Below are positions 26,635 through 36,054 of a DNA stretch of 64,000 nt, piece by piece. Origin of the DNA: DTLC01 sp964555645 (GTDB taxonomy: Bacteria > Verrucomicrobiota > Verrucomicrobiia > Limisphaerales > DTLC01). Below the pieces are notes generated by a model, which saw only the letters and a program-made list of their open reading frames with translations, was not told where the DNA came from and did no database searches. Positions within the stretch are counted from its first letter, which is position 1; each line of letters begins with the position of its first letter. The DNA is taken from NCBI GenBank assembly GCA_964555645.1, contig CAZKTA010000014.1:18120-82119 (forward strand). The letters run 5' to 3'. The position numbers and the translations under genes are program-made.

Positions 26635-27327
26635 TCAGCCAGGGTCGAACCTACGCACGAGCAATTCGGGCAGGTCAACGTTGTCCGGCTGCTTGAGCAC
26701 AAACACAACCAGCGCAGCAATGTCAGCCGGATTAATCATCGGCCGACCCGCGAGGCGTTGACCGAGGTATGTTCCCTTAATGAACTCTGTGTCAACCCCG
26801 CCTGGACAAATGTTGTACACGTGCACGCCATGCGGTTTTGCCTCGATTGCAAGCGAGCGCGCAAATCCGAGCAGGCCATGTTTGCTGGCGCAATACGCAG
26901 ATTGGTGCAGGTAGCCTTGTACACCCGAGGTGCTCACGATGTTTACTATGCGACCTTGTTTGCGTGTAATCATCTGTGGTAGCACAGCGCGACAGAGCAA
27001 AAACGGCGCCGTCAAGTTCACACGCAACACGTGTTCCCACTCATCGAGCGTAATTTCATGCGCTGGTTTCTCCAAAAACACGCCTGCGTTATTGATCAAA
27101 AAATCAACCGGGCCGATCTTCCGGCACAGCGCTTGTACGGCTTCGGCAATGCGATCAACATCGGCAAGATCGCACCGCAGAAATTCGCCTGGTACATCTT
27201 CGGGCGGGTTCGTGCGCCCGAGTAATCCCAACCGTACACCCTCAGCGGCCAGGGCAACGCCTATTGCATGTCCGATGCCGCGGTTTGCGCCGGTTACGAT
27301 TGCAATTTTGCCTGCAATTGACTTCAC
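26635..27327 (-). CDS. Short-chain dehydrogenase/reductase
   Basis: A 230-residue classical SDR: cofactor motif TGANRGIG (residues 13-20), NNAG near 79-82, catalytic Ser in IVSTSGVQG and YCASK with the Tyr/Lys pair. It overlaps the start codon region of the upstream aldolase gene by 4 bp. As last gene of the sugar operon, it may oxidise or reduce a sugar or small aldehyde/ketone intermediate, but fatty-acid FabG-like activity cannot be excluded by sequence alone. It ends with an unusual LLVRRFDPG tail. Confidence 0.88.
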   Translation of the reverse strand: MKSIAGKIAIVTGANRGIGHAIGVALAAEGVRLGLLGRTNPPEDVPGEFLRCDLADVDRIAEAVQALCRKIGPVDFLINNAGVFLEKPAHEITLDEWEHVLRVNLTAPFLLCRAVLPQMITRKQGRIVNIVSTSGVQGYLHQSAYCASKHGLLGFARSLAIEAKPHGVHVYNICPGGVDTEFIKGTYLGQRLAGRPMINPADIAALVVFVLKQPDNVDLPELLVRRFDPG

Positions 27328-28079
27328 AGCTTAAGTGCGCGTTGGCGGTATAGTTCGTCGGGGCGGCCTGCTATCCGCAGCACATTGTCAGGATTGATGA
27401 ACACCGGCCCGCCCAGTGCGGCTGCGCCGACGAATATTTTCGCCGCTTTTTCCACCATGAGCATTGCCGAAAGCACCGCCTGCCATGTGCCGCCGAGCGC
27501 TATCACACCGTGGTTTTGCATCAGAATTATTCGCGGTTGGCGTTGATGCGTTTTGATGAACTCTTCGGTTTTGCTTCGGATAACGCGGGCCAACTTCACC
27601 CCCGGATCTGTGTACGGGACAAGCACAGACGCAACACCGCCACAGACAATCTCATCTGGCATGAGCCTGTTTGCAGCAAAATCAACCGCACGCGGCGAGC
27701 ACAACACTTGCATGACAGTTGTGCTGTGTGTGTGCCCAACAAAGTTTATGCCAGGCAAAGACAACAGATACGCATGAAACACAGTCTCAACCGACGGTTT
27801 CTTTGCCTTTGGATTAACGCGGGCCGCAAGAAGTGCCTCGTCAATCTGCGTGTCAGTCAGGCCATCCTTTTCGAGCAACGGCAATACTTTGTCCACTCTG
27901 CACTCGACGACGTCCTGACGTTTTAATGTGCCGAGGCATGTGCCGCTTGCTTTCACGAAAAACGTGTTTGCATCGAGCTTGGCCGATGTGTTGCCTTCGC
28001 CAAGGATTGCAAGACCGCGTTCTTCGCGCCCGAGTTCATGTGAGAGTTTCAGTAGATCGTTAATGATTTGGTTGCGCAT
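27324..28079 (-). CDS. Class II aldolase/adducin family protein (fuculose/rhamnulose-phosphate aldolase-like)
   Basis: A 251-residue protein with the family's metal site: GEGNTS near 27-32, Glu98 in PSVETVFHAYLL, His116 and His118 in GHTHST and a further His in QNHGVIALGG. These match the zinc ligands and catalytic Glu of L-fuculose-1-phosphate aldolase. Members cleave ketose 1-phosphates or act as decarboxylases or epimerases. Neighbouring SrlD-like dehydrogenase and a RhaT-type permease elsewhere in the window support a 6-deoxysugar role, and Planctomycetes/Verrucomicrobia sugar loci often carry such aldolases, but no kinase, isomerase or microcompartment shell gene is present here. It is translationally coupled with the next gene (4-bp overlap). 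Confidence 0.85.
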   Translation of the reverse strand: MRNQIINDLLKLSHELGREERGLAILGEGNTSAKLDANTFFVKASGTCLGTLKRQDVVECRVDKVLPLLEKDGLTDTQIDEALLAARVNPKAKKPSVETVFHAYLLSLPGINFVGHTHSTTVMQVLCSPRAVDFAANRLMPDEIVCGGVASVLVPYTDPGVKLARVIRSKTEEFIKTHQRQPRIILMQNHGVIALGGTWQAVLSAMLMVEKAAKIFVGAAALGGPVFINPDNVLRIAGRPDELYRQRALKL

Positions 28080-28092
28080 GTTGAGAGCTGTT

Positions 28093-28905
28093 TCAGGTCA
28101 TTTCTTGTCCGCCGGTAACACTCAACGCTATGCCGGTTATGTATGCCGAAGCGTCCGAGGCAAGAAACACTAACGCGTTGCAAATGTCCTCGTAAGTACA
28201 CCCCCGGTTCATTGGGACTTGATTAAGATAAAACCGGCGTACGTCTTCGAGTGTTTTTGCCCCGGGTACCTTGCCGGCTTTTAAGTACTGCACAAGTAGG
28301 CCTTTTTCGGGATCGGTCCAAAGTGGTGAATCGAGCAGGTTACCCGGACAAATTGCGTTGCACCGGATGCCGTAGGGTGCCATTTCCAACGCCACACTTT
28401 GCACAAGGCCAATCCCACCGAACTTGCTCGCTGCGTAGGCCGAGTTTGCCGCGCTGCCGCGCTTGCCGCTCTTTGAGTTGATCTGGATGATCACACCTGC
28501 GCGGCGTGGTAACATTACCCTGCAGGCGTGTTTCATTGTCAAAAAGCTGCCGAACAGGTTCACGTTCATAACCGCACGCCATTTTTCTGCGTCGGCTTGC
28601 GCAATCGGTTCAGCTATCAATATACCTGCATTCGCAACCACAATGTCCACGCGGCCGAACCGTTCGATTGTGGTGTCAAACAACGCTTTTACCTGTGGTT
28701 CCTGTGTCACATCAGTTTTGTAAGGGACAACGGTTCGGCCAGTTACTTTTGCGATATCCGCTGCGGTTGCTTGTGCGATTTGTTCCTGCACATCAGCAAC
28801 CACAACGTTGCATCCTTCTTTGGCGAGTCGAAGGCAGATCGCTTGGCCAAGGCCTTGGCCACCTCCGGTCACAATTGCAATTTTGTCTTGCAGTGTCGGT
28901 GTCAT
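28093..28905 (-). CDS. SrlD-like sorbitol-6-phosphate dehydrogenase family SDR
   Basis: A 270-residue SDR with TGGGQGLG (residues 14-21), NAG in VVANAGI, and YAASK. What sets it apart is a stretch characteristic of sorbitol-6-phosphate 2-dehydrogenase: INSKSGKRGSAANSAYAASKFGGIGL, then GNLLDSPLW, a QVPMNRGC segment and a final ITGIALSVTGGQEM. I therefore place it with the SrlD group; rhamnose-cluster homologues may act on a different polyol or deoxysugar. It overlaps the long dehydrogenase gene upstream by 4 bp and precedes the aldolase by 13 bp, so the two probably act in sequence on one substrate. Confidence 0.85.
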   Translation of the reverse strand: MTPTLQDKIAIVTGGGQGLGQAICLRLAKEGCNVVVADVQEQIAQATAADIAKVTGRTVVPYKTDVTQEPQVKALFDTTIERFGRVDIVVANAGILIAEPIAQADAEKWRAVMNVNLFGSFLTMKHACRVMLPRRAGVIIQINSKSGKRGSAANSAYAASKFGGIGLVQSVALEMAPYGIRCNAICPGNLLDSPLWTDPEKGLLVQYLKAGKVPGAKTLEDVRRFYLNQVPMNRGCTYEDICNALVFLASDASAYITGIALSVTGGQEMT

Positions 28906-30539
28906 CTTGCACTAAAGAGATGTTCCAACTCGGTCTCGGCTCTTGCAGTCCAACACCCATTGTCAAGTGCACGTGCAATGGTGGGATAAACCGTGCCAAG
29001 CTCACTTAACGGTGTCAACCGTAGCCCTGTTGCAAATGGGTACACAACAATTTTACCCGGCAACAAGTTACGTTCAACGGCACGAATTCCATCAATTGCG
29101 CCGTCCAGCCCGGCTACGGCAGCAACAGACAGATTAGTGTCAAGTGTGCCAGCCTTGACTTTCTCTAGCACGGTCTTCATGTCATCGAGTGTCGAACCGC
29201 TTGTGCCAACGAAGTAACAACCGCATTCGATGTACGTGTCCAGATCAAGCTCGGCTGTTACATTTGCTGGTATGCCGGCAAAAATGTTCAGGATTGCCCC
29301 CTGCGCAGCTTGTCGCACTGCCTGTGCAACCAACTGCGGAGACGGCACTAGCACAACAGCGTAACTGAATTTTTCAGTGAGTTGTTGCTTTGCCGGGTTG
29401 TAAATTTGCAGATCGAGTTTGTTTTTGGCTGCGAGCGGCGCAGCGAGCTTGAGCAACGTTGCAAGTCGTTCATCGTTAATGTCGCCCGCGAACACGCTTA
29501 TACCAGGTAGACCTTGGCACAAATCGCGGATTACATGCATTGTGCCCATCGGTCCGGCTGCGCCGATTATGTTGATCTTGTCACCTGGTCGGATCTCGAC
29601 TGTTTTGGGGATAACCCTCAGTGCTGCTTCGAGATCAGCGCCAATTGTGCCTACGATTCTGATGCCGCCGTAATGCACGCGACCGATCGGAGTGACAATA
29701 TTGCGTCCGAACCTGTTGCCGCATTGCAGGATCACAAACAGCCCGCCGGGCGCCAGTTTATCAAAAAGGTTTTCCACAACTTGTGCTTCGCTGCCGAGGT
29801 AGATCACGTCGTCAAATTGAGCAGTCGGCAGTGTTTCGGGCTTGCACACCGTAACCTGAGACGGTCCGCCATAGGTGCGCCCAAGCATAGCAATTTGAGC
29901 TTCCACGGCCCGTGAAAGCCTGGCATCGGCACAGACAATCAGGCATTTGCCTCCTTGCTTGAGAGTTTGTCGTTGTTTTTCAGCGTAGGCGTCTTCGACA
30001 CACGCCCACGGTTCGCACAGTGCAATTGCTGATGCCGACAACGTTTCTGGCGCGGGGATCAGCATAGATTCACCCTGCGGCGAGGTGATAACGCGCTCGT
30101 CCATTAGGACGAATTGTTGCAATGCGCCTTCGAAGTTGTACCCGAACGCCGAGTTACTGTTCGTCGTTGGCAACCACCGATAATCAGTTTGTACAAGATA
30201 TCGTTCACCCGGTTTGAATCTTGTGACATTTGGTCCAACGGCGACGATTCTAACCACGGCTTCGTGCCCTGGCACGGTGGGTTTGGTATCCGGCACGTAA
30301 TGTGGCATCTGTTGCAGCGCACCTGGGTCTATCCCGGCGGTGATCTGGGATTTACGCGGATGTGCCGCGAATTGCCGCAGCAGTTTTAAATCTGAGAAAC
30401 ACAAGCCGCATGCTTCAACCTTACACAAGAGCTGGTATAACCCCGGCGGCGTAACTGGCTTAGCCTCATTTAACACGAGTTGATCCGGGCCAATCAATTG
30501 TATGGCCCGTTGGTGTTTTGGAAGCTCAACTGCATTCAC
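28902..30539 (-). CDS. Long zinc-type (MDR) alcohol dehydrogenase, 545 residues
   Basis: The N-terminal part is an MDR catalytic domain: VEACGLCFSDLK (catalytic Cys47, Asp50), a PGHEAVVRIVAVGPNV segment (His92, Glu93) and GERYLVQ. Normal MDRs are 340-380 residues. Here the coenzyme region seems doubled: one Rossmann-like start at GGKCLIVCADARLSRAV (about 207) and a second at GDKINIIGAAGPMG (about 338), followed by LNIFAG and a typical C-terminal VVYP. The extra 170 residues between may be a duplicated or inserted nucleotide-binding fold. It starts the coupled SDR/aldolase block, 13 bp after the PHP gene. Probable role is oxidation of a sugar or polyol in this pathway. Confidence 0.82.
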   Translation of the reverse strand: MNAVELPKHQRAIQLIGPDQLVLNEAKPVTPPGLYQLLCKVEACGLCFSDLKLLRQFAAHPRKSQITAGIDPGALQQMPHYVPDTKPTVPGHEAVVRIVAVGPNVTRFKPGERYLVQTDYRWLPTTNSNSAFGYNFEGALQQFVLMDERVITSPQGESMLIPAPETLSASAIALCEPWACVEDAYAEKQRQTLKQGGKCLIVCADARLSRAVEAQIAMLGRTYGGPSQVTVCKPETLPTAQFDDVIYLGSEAQVVENLFDKLAPGGLFVILQCGNRFGRNIVTPIGRVHYGGIRIVGTIGADLEAALRVIPKTVEIRPGDKINIIGAAGPMGTMHVIRDLCQGLPGISVFAGDINDERLATLLKLAAPLAAKNKLDLQIYNPAKQQLTEKFSYAVVLVPSPQLVAQAVRQAAQGAILNIFAGIPANVTAELDLDTYIECGCYFVGTSGSTLDDMKTVLEKVKAGTLDTNLSVAAVAGLDGAIDGIRAVERNLLPGKIVVYPFATGLRLTPLSELGTVYPTIARALDNGCWTARAETELEHLFSAR

Positions 30540-30551
30540 AATTAATGCCTT

Positions 30552-31871
30552 TCACTGTATGCGCGCAAGGATGGTATCCGGCGTTGTGTTGGGAGGCAAG
30601 TTGGCCAAGCGCTCTTCGTGCGCTGGCAATAGCTTGCGACCGAGTTGTTCGTAAAACGCATTTTTGGTTGCCACAGAACTGAAATGCTGCTGCGCCCAGG
30701 CGCTGAGATAACCAAACCTACTCTGGCGCTGCAGAACCGAGTGCCCGTATGCAATATATGCGCCTTTAAGAAACACAGGCACAAACGGTTTCAACTCATC
30801 CGCGTCAAATGAATCCACGAACTTGTTTCCTGGCGCGTTCATTTCGGTGCCGACTATGACCGGCAGGTGGTGTTTTTCCGCCAGTGCAATTAAGTCGTGC
30901 AGGTTTTGCAATTTTTGGTCTTTGGCGCCAGGCGTGAAATTGCGGTCGGGTATAATGTTAATGGCTGCTACACCGGTTGACATTGCCACTTGGAGGAGTT
31001 CCTCGATGCATTGTTCGCCCTCTGAAGTGCCATCCAGCCACGCCAGCGCCGGAATAGCGCCAGACTCAAGTACGAACCGGTTCATATCGGCCATCACAGG
31101 GAACGAGCCTTTACCCGGCTGCACATAACCGACCCCGCCACGCTTCATCGTTTTTGCGCGCAGCAGTGCTTGGAGCTTGTCCGGCTGTGTTGGGCAATCC
31201 CCAAGTTTCGATCGCCAAAACGCTGCGCGCGCTGCCATGTCTGGCAGCAACTGTTCGGCTTTCCGCACGTAAGCCTCGCAAATATGCCGTTCAGTTGCGT
31301 TACCGTTCGGTGTCAGAGGCAGCACGTCGCGCTCGTAGTCAAGCTCCACCGGCGACATGAACGCATTGACGCGTCTGACCAAGTCCCGGTTCCGCTGCTC
31401 GGCGGTGCGGCGCATACCGAGCAGATATTCAGCGGCGAACCCGCTGAGGTTTGCCGAGGTAAACCCCACGCCCATGTGATACGCAATGCCGGGTTCACCT
31501 GGCGAATTTATGACGCGGTCTGCGAACTCTGGCACGTACACGCGTGACTCTACACTTACACATGTTTTAAGCTCGAGCAACCTGCCTGCTTCAATGAACT
31601 CGTCCAACGCATCAAGCACATCGAAATCAACCACGCCGGCCACAGCTAGGCCATGTTTGCGCGCAAGCCACGCAAACTTCGACGGCGAATAACCGTATGC
31701 ATTGTACGAAAAGAACGTGTGCACGTGCAGGTTCACGATCTGACGCGGTGTTTCCGGCAGTAAATTATGCTCTCGAGCAAGCTCGACCAGCCGTTCCAAG
31801 GCACGGGCACGTGTCCCTCGATCAAAATCATCCAGTGCACGTTCAAGTTGACTGATCTGTTCAGTGTGCAT
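30552..31871 (-). CDS. PHP-domain metal-dependent hydrolase-like protein
   Basis: About 439 residues from the ATG at 31869-31871. The upstream in-frame start at 31997 adds 42 residues of Cys/Trp/Arg-rich, unlikely sequence. After a helical N-terminus comes LHVHTFFSYNAYG (His49, His51), the first PHP motif, then AGVVDFDVLDALDEF, a SVESRVYVPE segment and, near the C-terminus, PVIVGTEMNAPGNKFVD. PHP proteins are trinuclear-metal phosphoesterases or related hydrolases. The position at the head of the sugar-dehydrogenase operon suggests that it handles a phosphorylated or lactone intermediate; this is inference. Cytoplasmic, no signal. Confidence 0.75.
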   Translation of the reverse strand: MHTEQISQLERALDDFDRGTRARALERLVELAREHNLLPETPRQIVNLHVHTFFSYNAYGYSPSKFAWLARKHGLAVAGVVDFDVLDALDEFIEAGRLLELKTCVSVESRVYVPEFADRVINSPGEPGIAYHMGVGFTSANLSGFAAEYLLGMRRTAEQRNRDLVRRVNAFMSPVELDYERDVLPLTPNGNATERHICEAYVRKAEQLLPDMAARAAFWRSKLGDCPTQPDKLQALLRAKTMKRGGVGYVQPGKGSFPVMADMNRFVLESGAIPALAWLDGTSEGEQCIEELLQVAMSTGVAAINIIPDRNFTPGAKDQKLQNLHDLIALAEKHHLPVIVGTEMNAPGNKFVDSFDADELKPFVPVFLKGAYIAYGHSVLQRQSRFGYLSAWAQQHFSSVATKNAFYEQLGRKLLPAHEERLANLPPNTTPDTILARIQ

Positions 31872-32236
31872 CGGCCAGAAGAAAAACCGACTCCGCATCC
31901 GAAAGCAATCCTGTTCCAGCAGCAGCCAAACTTTCCGGGCGGACGCTTCAAGCTCGAGTCCTTTGGCACACGAACAAGCCCAATAGCTAACGGGCAAAAT
32001 GGAGAGTTAGTTTGCGTCCGAGCTGGTTTACGGTGGTTGGCTGTAGAGCCTGTTCTGTGGTAGCGCAGACTTTAGCGTGCGCCTTTTTCAGTCTTGCGTT
32101 TGGTGGGACTGCACTACAAACAGCCAGTTGAGCTGTCGGGACAGCACAGCAAATGCATTAATGCATTATTACAGTTGCAGCCGACCGAGACTGGCGGTTT
32201 GACGAATTGTGGGGCTGTATGTGGGTTATTGCAGAC
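31872..32236. other. Intergenic region between the GH2 and PHP genes
   Basis: About 365 bp on a minus-strand run. A small palindrome, AATGCATTAATGCATT (about 32153-32168), stands out and could be an operator for the operon below it. No gene or RNA was recognised. Confidence 0.4.
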
Positions 32237-34309
32237 TCAGTGTGACGGGGTGGCTTCAGGTAATTTGACCGTCCAAACGCAGGTGTCACTCAGTTCCTGT
32301 CCGTTGTGCGTTGCGCGTGCTTCGATGACGTTTTTGCCAGGCTCAAGCTTTACACCTGGCCAAACGAAAATGCATGTTTGGTTTTTGACTTGTTTACCGA
32401 TTGATTTGCCGTTCACGAACAGCTCCACATCGGCTGCGTTCGAGTACAATTTCACGTCCGTGACGAGGTTGGTCCGCTCGGTGAATCGGCGGCTTGTGAT
32501 GTATAGGACTGGGTCATCCGACCAGTTCGCCTTATAAAAGTAGAATGCGTCCTTGCGCACTTTACGGTCGTAGGTCACGAGACCTTTATCGTTCAGGCCC
32601 TTTATTCCACCTTCGTTGCGCCACCAGCTTGTGAAATCGAACATGTTCCAGATGAACGTGCCCCAGATGTAATTGCGTTGGGCCATCTGTGGCCAGAGCG
32701 TTTCATGCACAATAGCCTGCCATTCCTCAGGATGCCACGGCCCGTCATGTTTCGGTTTGCGCGCAGGCAATTCATGGTGCTCGATATTGGCGCCTGCGCC
32801 ATATTCACTTACGCAGTAACACAGTAACCGGCCTGTGCCGCGGTAGCTTTCGAGTCGCGCCGGGATCTCGTCCAGCTCACCCCATTCCGGATACCACCCC
32901 GGATATATATTCCAGCCAAGCCAATCGGTGATTTTGTTCATTTGCGGCCAGCCAAATGTGCAAGTAGCCGCAATTGTGGGCCGGGTTGGGTCTTCTGCTT
33001 TTGCTAGCTTGTGCAGGTCGGACAACAACCGATGCGGATCTGGGTTGTTCGGCCGTAGTTCGTTGTAAAGGCTCCAGCAAAAAATCGATGGGTGATTGAT
33101 GTTTTGTCGGATCAAGTCGAGCAACTGACTCCGTGCGTTTTCGGCAAAGGCCGGTTCGTGGGCTACCCTGTCAACCAGTGGCAGCTCAGCCCAGACAAGC
33201 AGCCCTGCCTTGTCACATAAGCTGTAGAAATAATCACTGTGCTGATAATGCGCGCAGCGCACAGCTGTGGCACCCATATCCAAAATCAACGCTAGGTCTT
33301 CCTCTTGGTCTGCTTTACTGATTGCCCAGCCTTTATTTGGGCGGTCTTGGTGTCGGTTAACCCCTCGGATTGGATACGGCTCGCCGTTTAGCAGGAACCC
33401 ACCCTCTGGGTCGGTACTAAACCACCGCAGGCCGAGCGGTTGGGTGACGGCGTCAATTACATTGGTGCCATCACGCAGCTCAGCAACGGCACAGTACAAA
33501 TACGGGTCCTTACGTCCGTGCCAGAGGCGTGGGTTTTGAATGAACAGCCGCGTATGAAACGGCTCGGTCACGTTTGGTTGCGATATGATTTGTTGCTTGC
33601 TGTTTGTGATTTGATTGCCAGCGGCGTCCAAGACTGTTGCAACGAAAGTTAACTGCCGACGCCGACGTGTGCCATTTGACACCTGCACCGTCAGGTCAAC
33701 AACAGCTTGTGTTCGGGTGACCAAGGTTTGCAACCACGCAACCCCAGGTGATCCGTGATCTGTGGGATCGAAACATACGTCTGCTGTCTCAATAATGTGG
33801 ACCGGCCTATACAATCCGCCGAACACACAAAAATCACCGCTCAATGGTGCGATGTCGTTTTCAGCCGCGTTGCTCACGCGCACAGCCAACAGGTTCGTTC
33901 CAGTAGGTGAGAGTCGGCGGGTAATCTCGAAACAAAATGCACCAAACGCACCGCGGTGTTGACCGATCTGAGTTCCGTTGACGTAGACGTCGGCAACCGA
34001 GCCAGCCGCCTCGAACTTAAGGAAATATCGCCTGTTCTGTTTCCGCACGCCAACGGGTAACTTGAGCCGATACCAACCCGGACCGCGATAGTATCGGTTA
34101 CCCCGTTGCGCGTCTTCCCAACCCCAATTATGCGGCAGCATCACAGTCTGCCAATCAGAGTCATCAAAACTCTGTTGCTCAGCTCCGTTAAAATCGCCCA
34201 GCTTAAACCGCCAGCCGGCATCGAGTCGCACGCTTTCTCGCCCAGTCACATGCACCGCAAATGCAGCACTGCACAGCCAAGTCAGCCAGACAATTTTTCC
34301 CCATTGCAT
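32237..34309 (-). CDS. Secreted glycoside hydrolase family 2 (beta-galactosidase-like)
   Basis: About 690 residues from the ATG at 34307-34309, which starts a signal peptide (KIVWLTWLCSAAFA). The GH2 order is visible: sugar-binding jelly roll (NWGWEDAQ, RYYRGPGWYRL, VADVYVNG), an Ig-like domain, then a barrel with GVNRHQD, acid/base Glu417 in WSLYNEL and nucleophile Glu502 in SEYGAG, and a final domain with ELFVNGKSIG. Retaining exo-acting enzymes of this family remove beta-galactose, glucuronate or mannose. It is exported to the periplasm or surface. It lies 365 bp upstream of the sugar catabolic operon and may supply its substrate. The upstream in-frame ATG at 34345 would hide the signal, so was rejected. 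Confidence 0.92.
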   Translation of the reverse strand: MQWGKIVWLTWLCSAAFAVHVTGRESVRLDAGWRFKLGDFNGAEQQSFDDSDWQTVMLPHNWGWEDAQRGNRYYRGPGWYRLKLPVGVRKQNRRYFLKFEAAGSVADVYVNGTQIGQHRGAFGAFCFEITRRLSPTGTNLLAVRVSNAAENDIAPLSGDFCVFGGLYRPVHIIETADVCFDPTDHGSPGVAWLQTLVTRTQAVVDLTVQVSNGTRRRRQLTFVATVLDAAGNQITNSKQQIISQPNVTEPFHTRLFIQNPRLWHGRKDPYLYCAVAELRDGTNVIDAVTQPLGLRWFSTDPEGGFLLNGEPYPIRGVNRHQDRPNKGWAISKADQEEDLALILDMGATAVRCAHYQHSDYFYSLCDKAGLLVWAELPLVDRVAHEPAFAENARSQLLDLIRQNINHPSIFCWSLYNELRPNNPDPHRLLSDLHKLAKAEDPTRPTIAATCTFGWPQMNKITDWLGWNIYPGWYPEWGELDEIPARLESYRGTGRLLCYCVSEYGAGANIEHHELPARKPKHDGPWHPEEWQAIVHETLWPQMAQRNYIWGTFIWNMFDFTSWWRNEGGIKGLNDKGLVTYDRKVRKDAFYFYKANWSDDPVLYITSRRFTERTNLVTDVKLYSNAADVELFVNGKSIGKQVKNQTCIFVWPGVKLEPGKNVIEARATHNGQELSDTCVWTVKLPEATPSH

Positions 34310-34382
34310 ATGACAGACATTGCAAGACGTGATCGCTGCACTCAAGGCAGAAATTGGCGTGCCTGGATTTTCTCCGGTTTGG

Positions 34383-35699
34383 TTAACCTTCGCCTGTCAA
34401 CTTTAAGGGCGGTTCGACAGGTTTGATTTCGGGCAAATTTTTTCCCGGGATACTGCCACCCAGCTCGGCCAATCGTTCGCCTGCAGGGCGCAGGCGTGCA
34501 TGATAGCTGCGCGCGGCATCATCAAATGCTTCGGTCGCCTTTCTTAAACCATCACCGATGCGCTCGAAGTGTTCGATAAAAGTCACAACGCGCTTGTAAA
34601 AGTCTTGAGCTGCCTCAGCGATTTTTCGTGCATTTTCGGTTTGTGCGTGTTGTTGCCAGCTCACGCTGACCGACCGAAGTATTGCGATCAACGATGCTGG
34701 CGTGGCTAGAATGATTTTCTTGCTTGCTGCCCATACAATCAGGTCGCGATCGCCCTCGAGAGCAGCGCTGAACAGTGACTCGGCCGGCAAAAACAGCACA
34801 ACATAATCAAGTGCGTTCGTGAACTGGCTGGGATAATCGCGGTCGGCCAATGCCTTGATTGTACTTTTGAGTTTTGCTGCATGCGCAGCGAGCGCTTTCG
34901 AGCGCTCGGCTGGGTCTGCGGTATCAAGAGCACTCAGGAAATCCAACTCGGGGACCTTCGCATCCACAATGATTACCCTGTCACCCGGCAGATGAACAAT
35001 CAGGTCCGGCTTGGCCTCGCCGGATTGCGTCTGTTCGCTGAAATCGCAGTGTGCACTCATGCCGGCTACTTCAACAACCCTACGCAGGGTTTCTTCCCCC
35101 CAACGTCCCCTTGCGCGATCTGAGCGCAGGACCATCCTGAACTGTTGCGTTTCCTGAGCTAACACCTGGCTTTGCTGCGCAAGGCTTTCGAGCTGCTTTT
35201 TTACCTCACCCAACGCGGTTGCCTGGTCGCGTACACTCTCGTGCAACCGTTTTTGGTAGGCTTCAAGTTGTTCCTTCAGCGGCTGGACAAGACTTCGGAT
35301 TGCCTCCTGGCGCTGTGCCAGGTCGCCCTTGGCAGCCTCGTGGAATTTGGCGACGGCTTCGGTGATGCGGTCAATAAACTGCGGCTGCAACTCGCGCAGT
35401 GTGTCTGCGCTCAGCGCCTTGAACGCATCGCGCAACTCGACCAAAGTCTGTTCGCGTGTGCGTTTGGTTTCTTCGAGCAGTTGCTGTGCAGCGGCATGTT
35501 TTGCTTCGGCGGCGGCTCGTGCTTCATTTGCTTCGGTCAACCGATCGCGCAACTGCATCAGCTCATTTTCGCGTTGTGCAAGTTGCCTGCGAAGTTCTGC
35601 TTCTGCACCTGTCTTGCTGCGTCCGTACAACCAGCCTATGAACAGCCCCAAGAACGCACCAAAAACAAATGCAATTGCAAGTTGGAAACCGAGTGGCAT
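34383..35699 (-). CDS. rmuC: RmuC-family DNA recombination protein
   Basis: A 438-residue protein: N-terminal membrane helix (residues 5-25, FQLAIAFVFGAFLGLFIGWLYG), a long coiled coil (about 30-190, rich in Glu, Arg, Gln) and the RmuC nuclease-like domain with RGRWGEETLRRVVEVAGM, PDLIVHLPGDRVIIVDAKVP, FLPAESLFSAAL and ILATPASLIAILRSV. The D...(V)DAKV element is shared with the PD-(D/E)XK nuclease fold. RmuC limits inversions at short repeats in Escherichia coli. The length is typical. It is separated from the GH2 gene by 73 bp and is probably unrelated in function. Confidence 0.93.
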   Translation of the reverse strand: MPLGFQLAIAFVFGAFLGLFIGWLYGRSKTGAEAELRRQLAQRENELMQLRDRLTEANEARAAAEAKHAAAQQLLEETKRTREQTLVELRDAFKALSADTLRELQPQFIDRITEAVAKFHEAAKGDLAQRQEAIRSLVQPLKEQLEAYQKRLHESVRDQATALGEVKKQLESLAQQSQVLAQETQQFRMVLRSDRARGRWGEETLRRVVEVAGMSAHCDFSEQTQSGEAKPDLIVHLPGDRVIIVDAKVPELDFLSALDTADPAERSKALAAHAAKLKSTIKALADRDYPSQFTNALDYVVLFLPAESLFSAALEGDRDLIVWAASKKIILATPASLIAILRSVSVSWQQHAQTENARKIAEAAQDFYKRVVTFIEHFERIGDGLRKATEAFDDAARSYHARLRPAGERLAELGGSIPGKNLPEIKPVEPPLKLTGEG

Positions 35700-36054
35700 G
35701 TGAAAAATCTACGTTGTAGCCGCGGCCGTTCGCAACCCGAAAGCAGCGTGCGCGTTTGCCACATTAGAATCTCAAGGAGCCGGCTTTGTAATATCTCGTT
35801 CACGGTTCAGATTTAGCCGGCGCGAAATAAACCATTGAACAGAACGCTTCAGTCTGCTTTGCGCTTAAACCCGAGTTGCCATGCAGGACTGTCCTGTGCC
35901 GGTGGTGGGATGAACAACTTACTCTTTCCATGCAGCCACCAACCGCACAAAACGATTCGTTATCCTGCAAATGCGCTTGTCGTCTAGCTCGTGCTGCGCG
36001 CCGTTCAATCCGGTTAAGGGTTTTATGTTGCGTCAAACCAATTCCCAGTGAACG
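35700..36054. other. Intergenic region between RmuC and RidA genes
   Basis: About 355 bp. I see no gene, clear hairpin or repeat; frames in it are short shadows. Confidence 0.5.
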
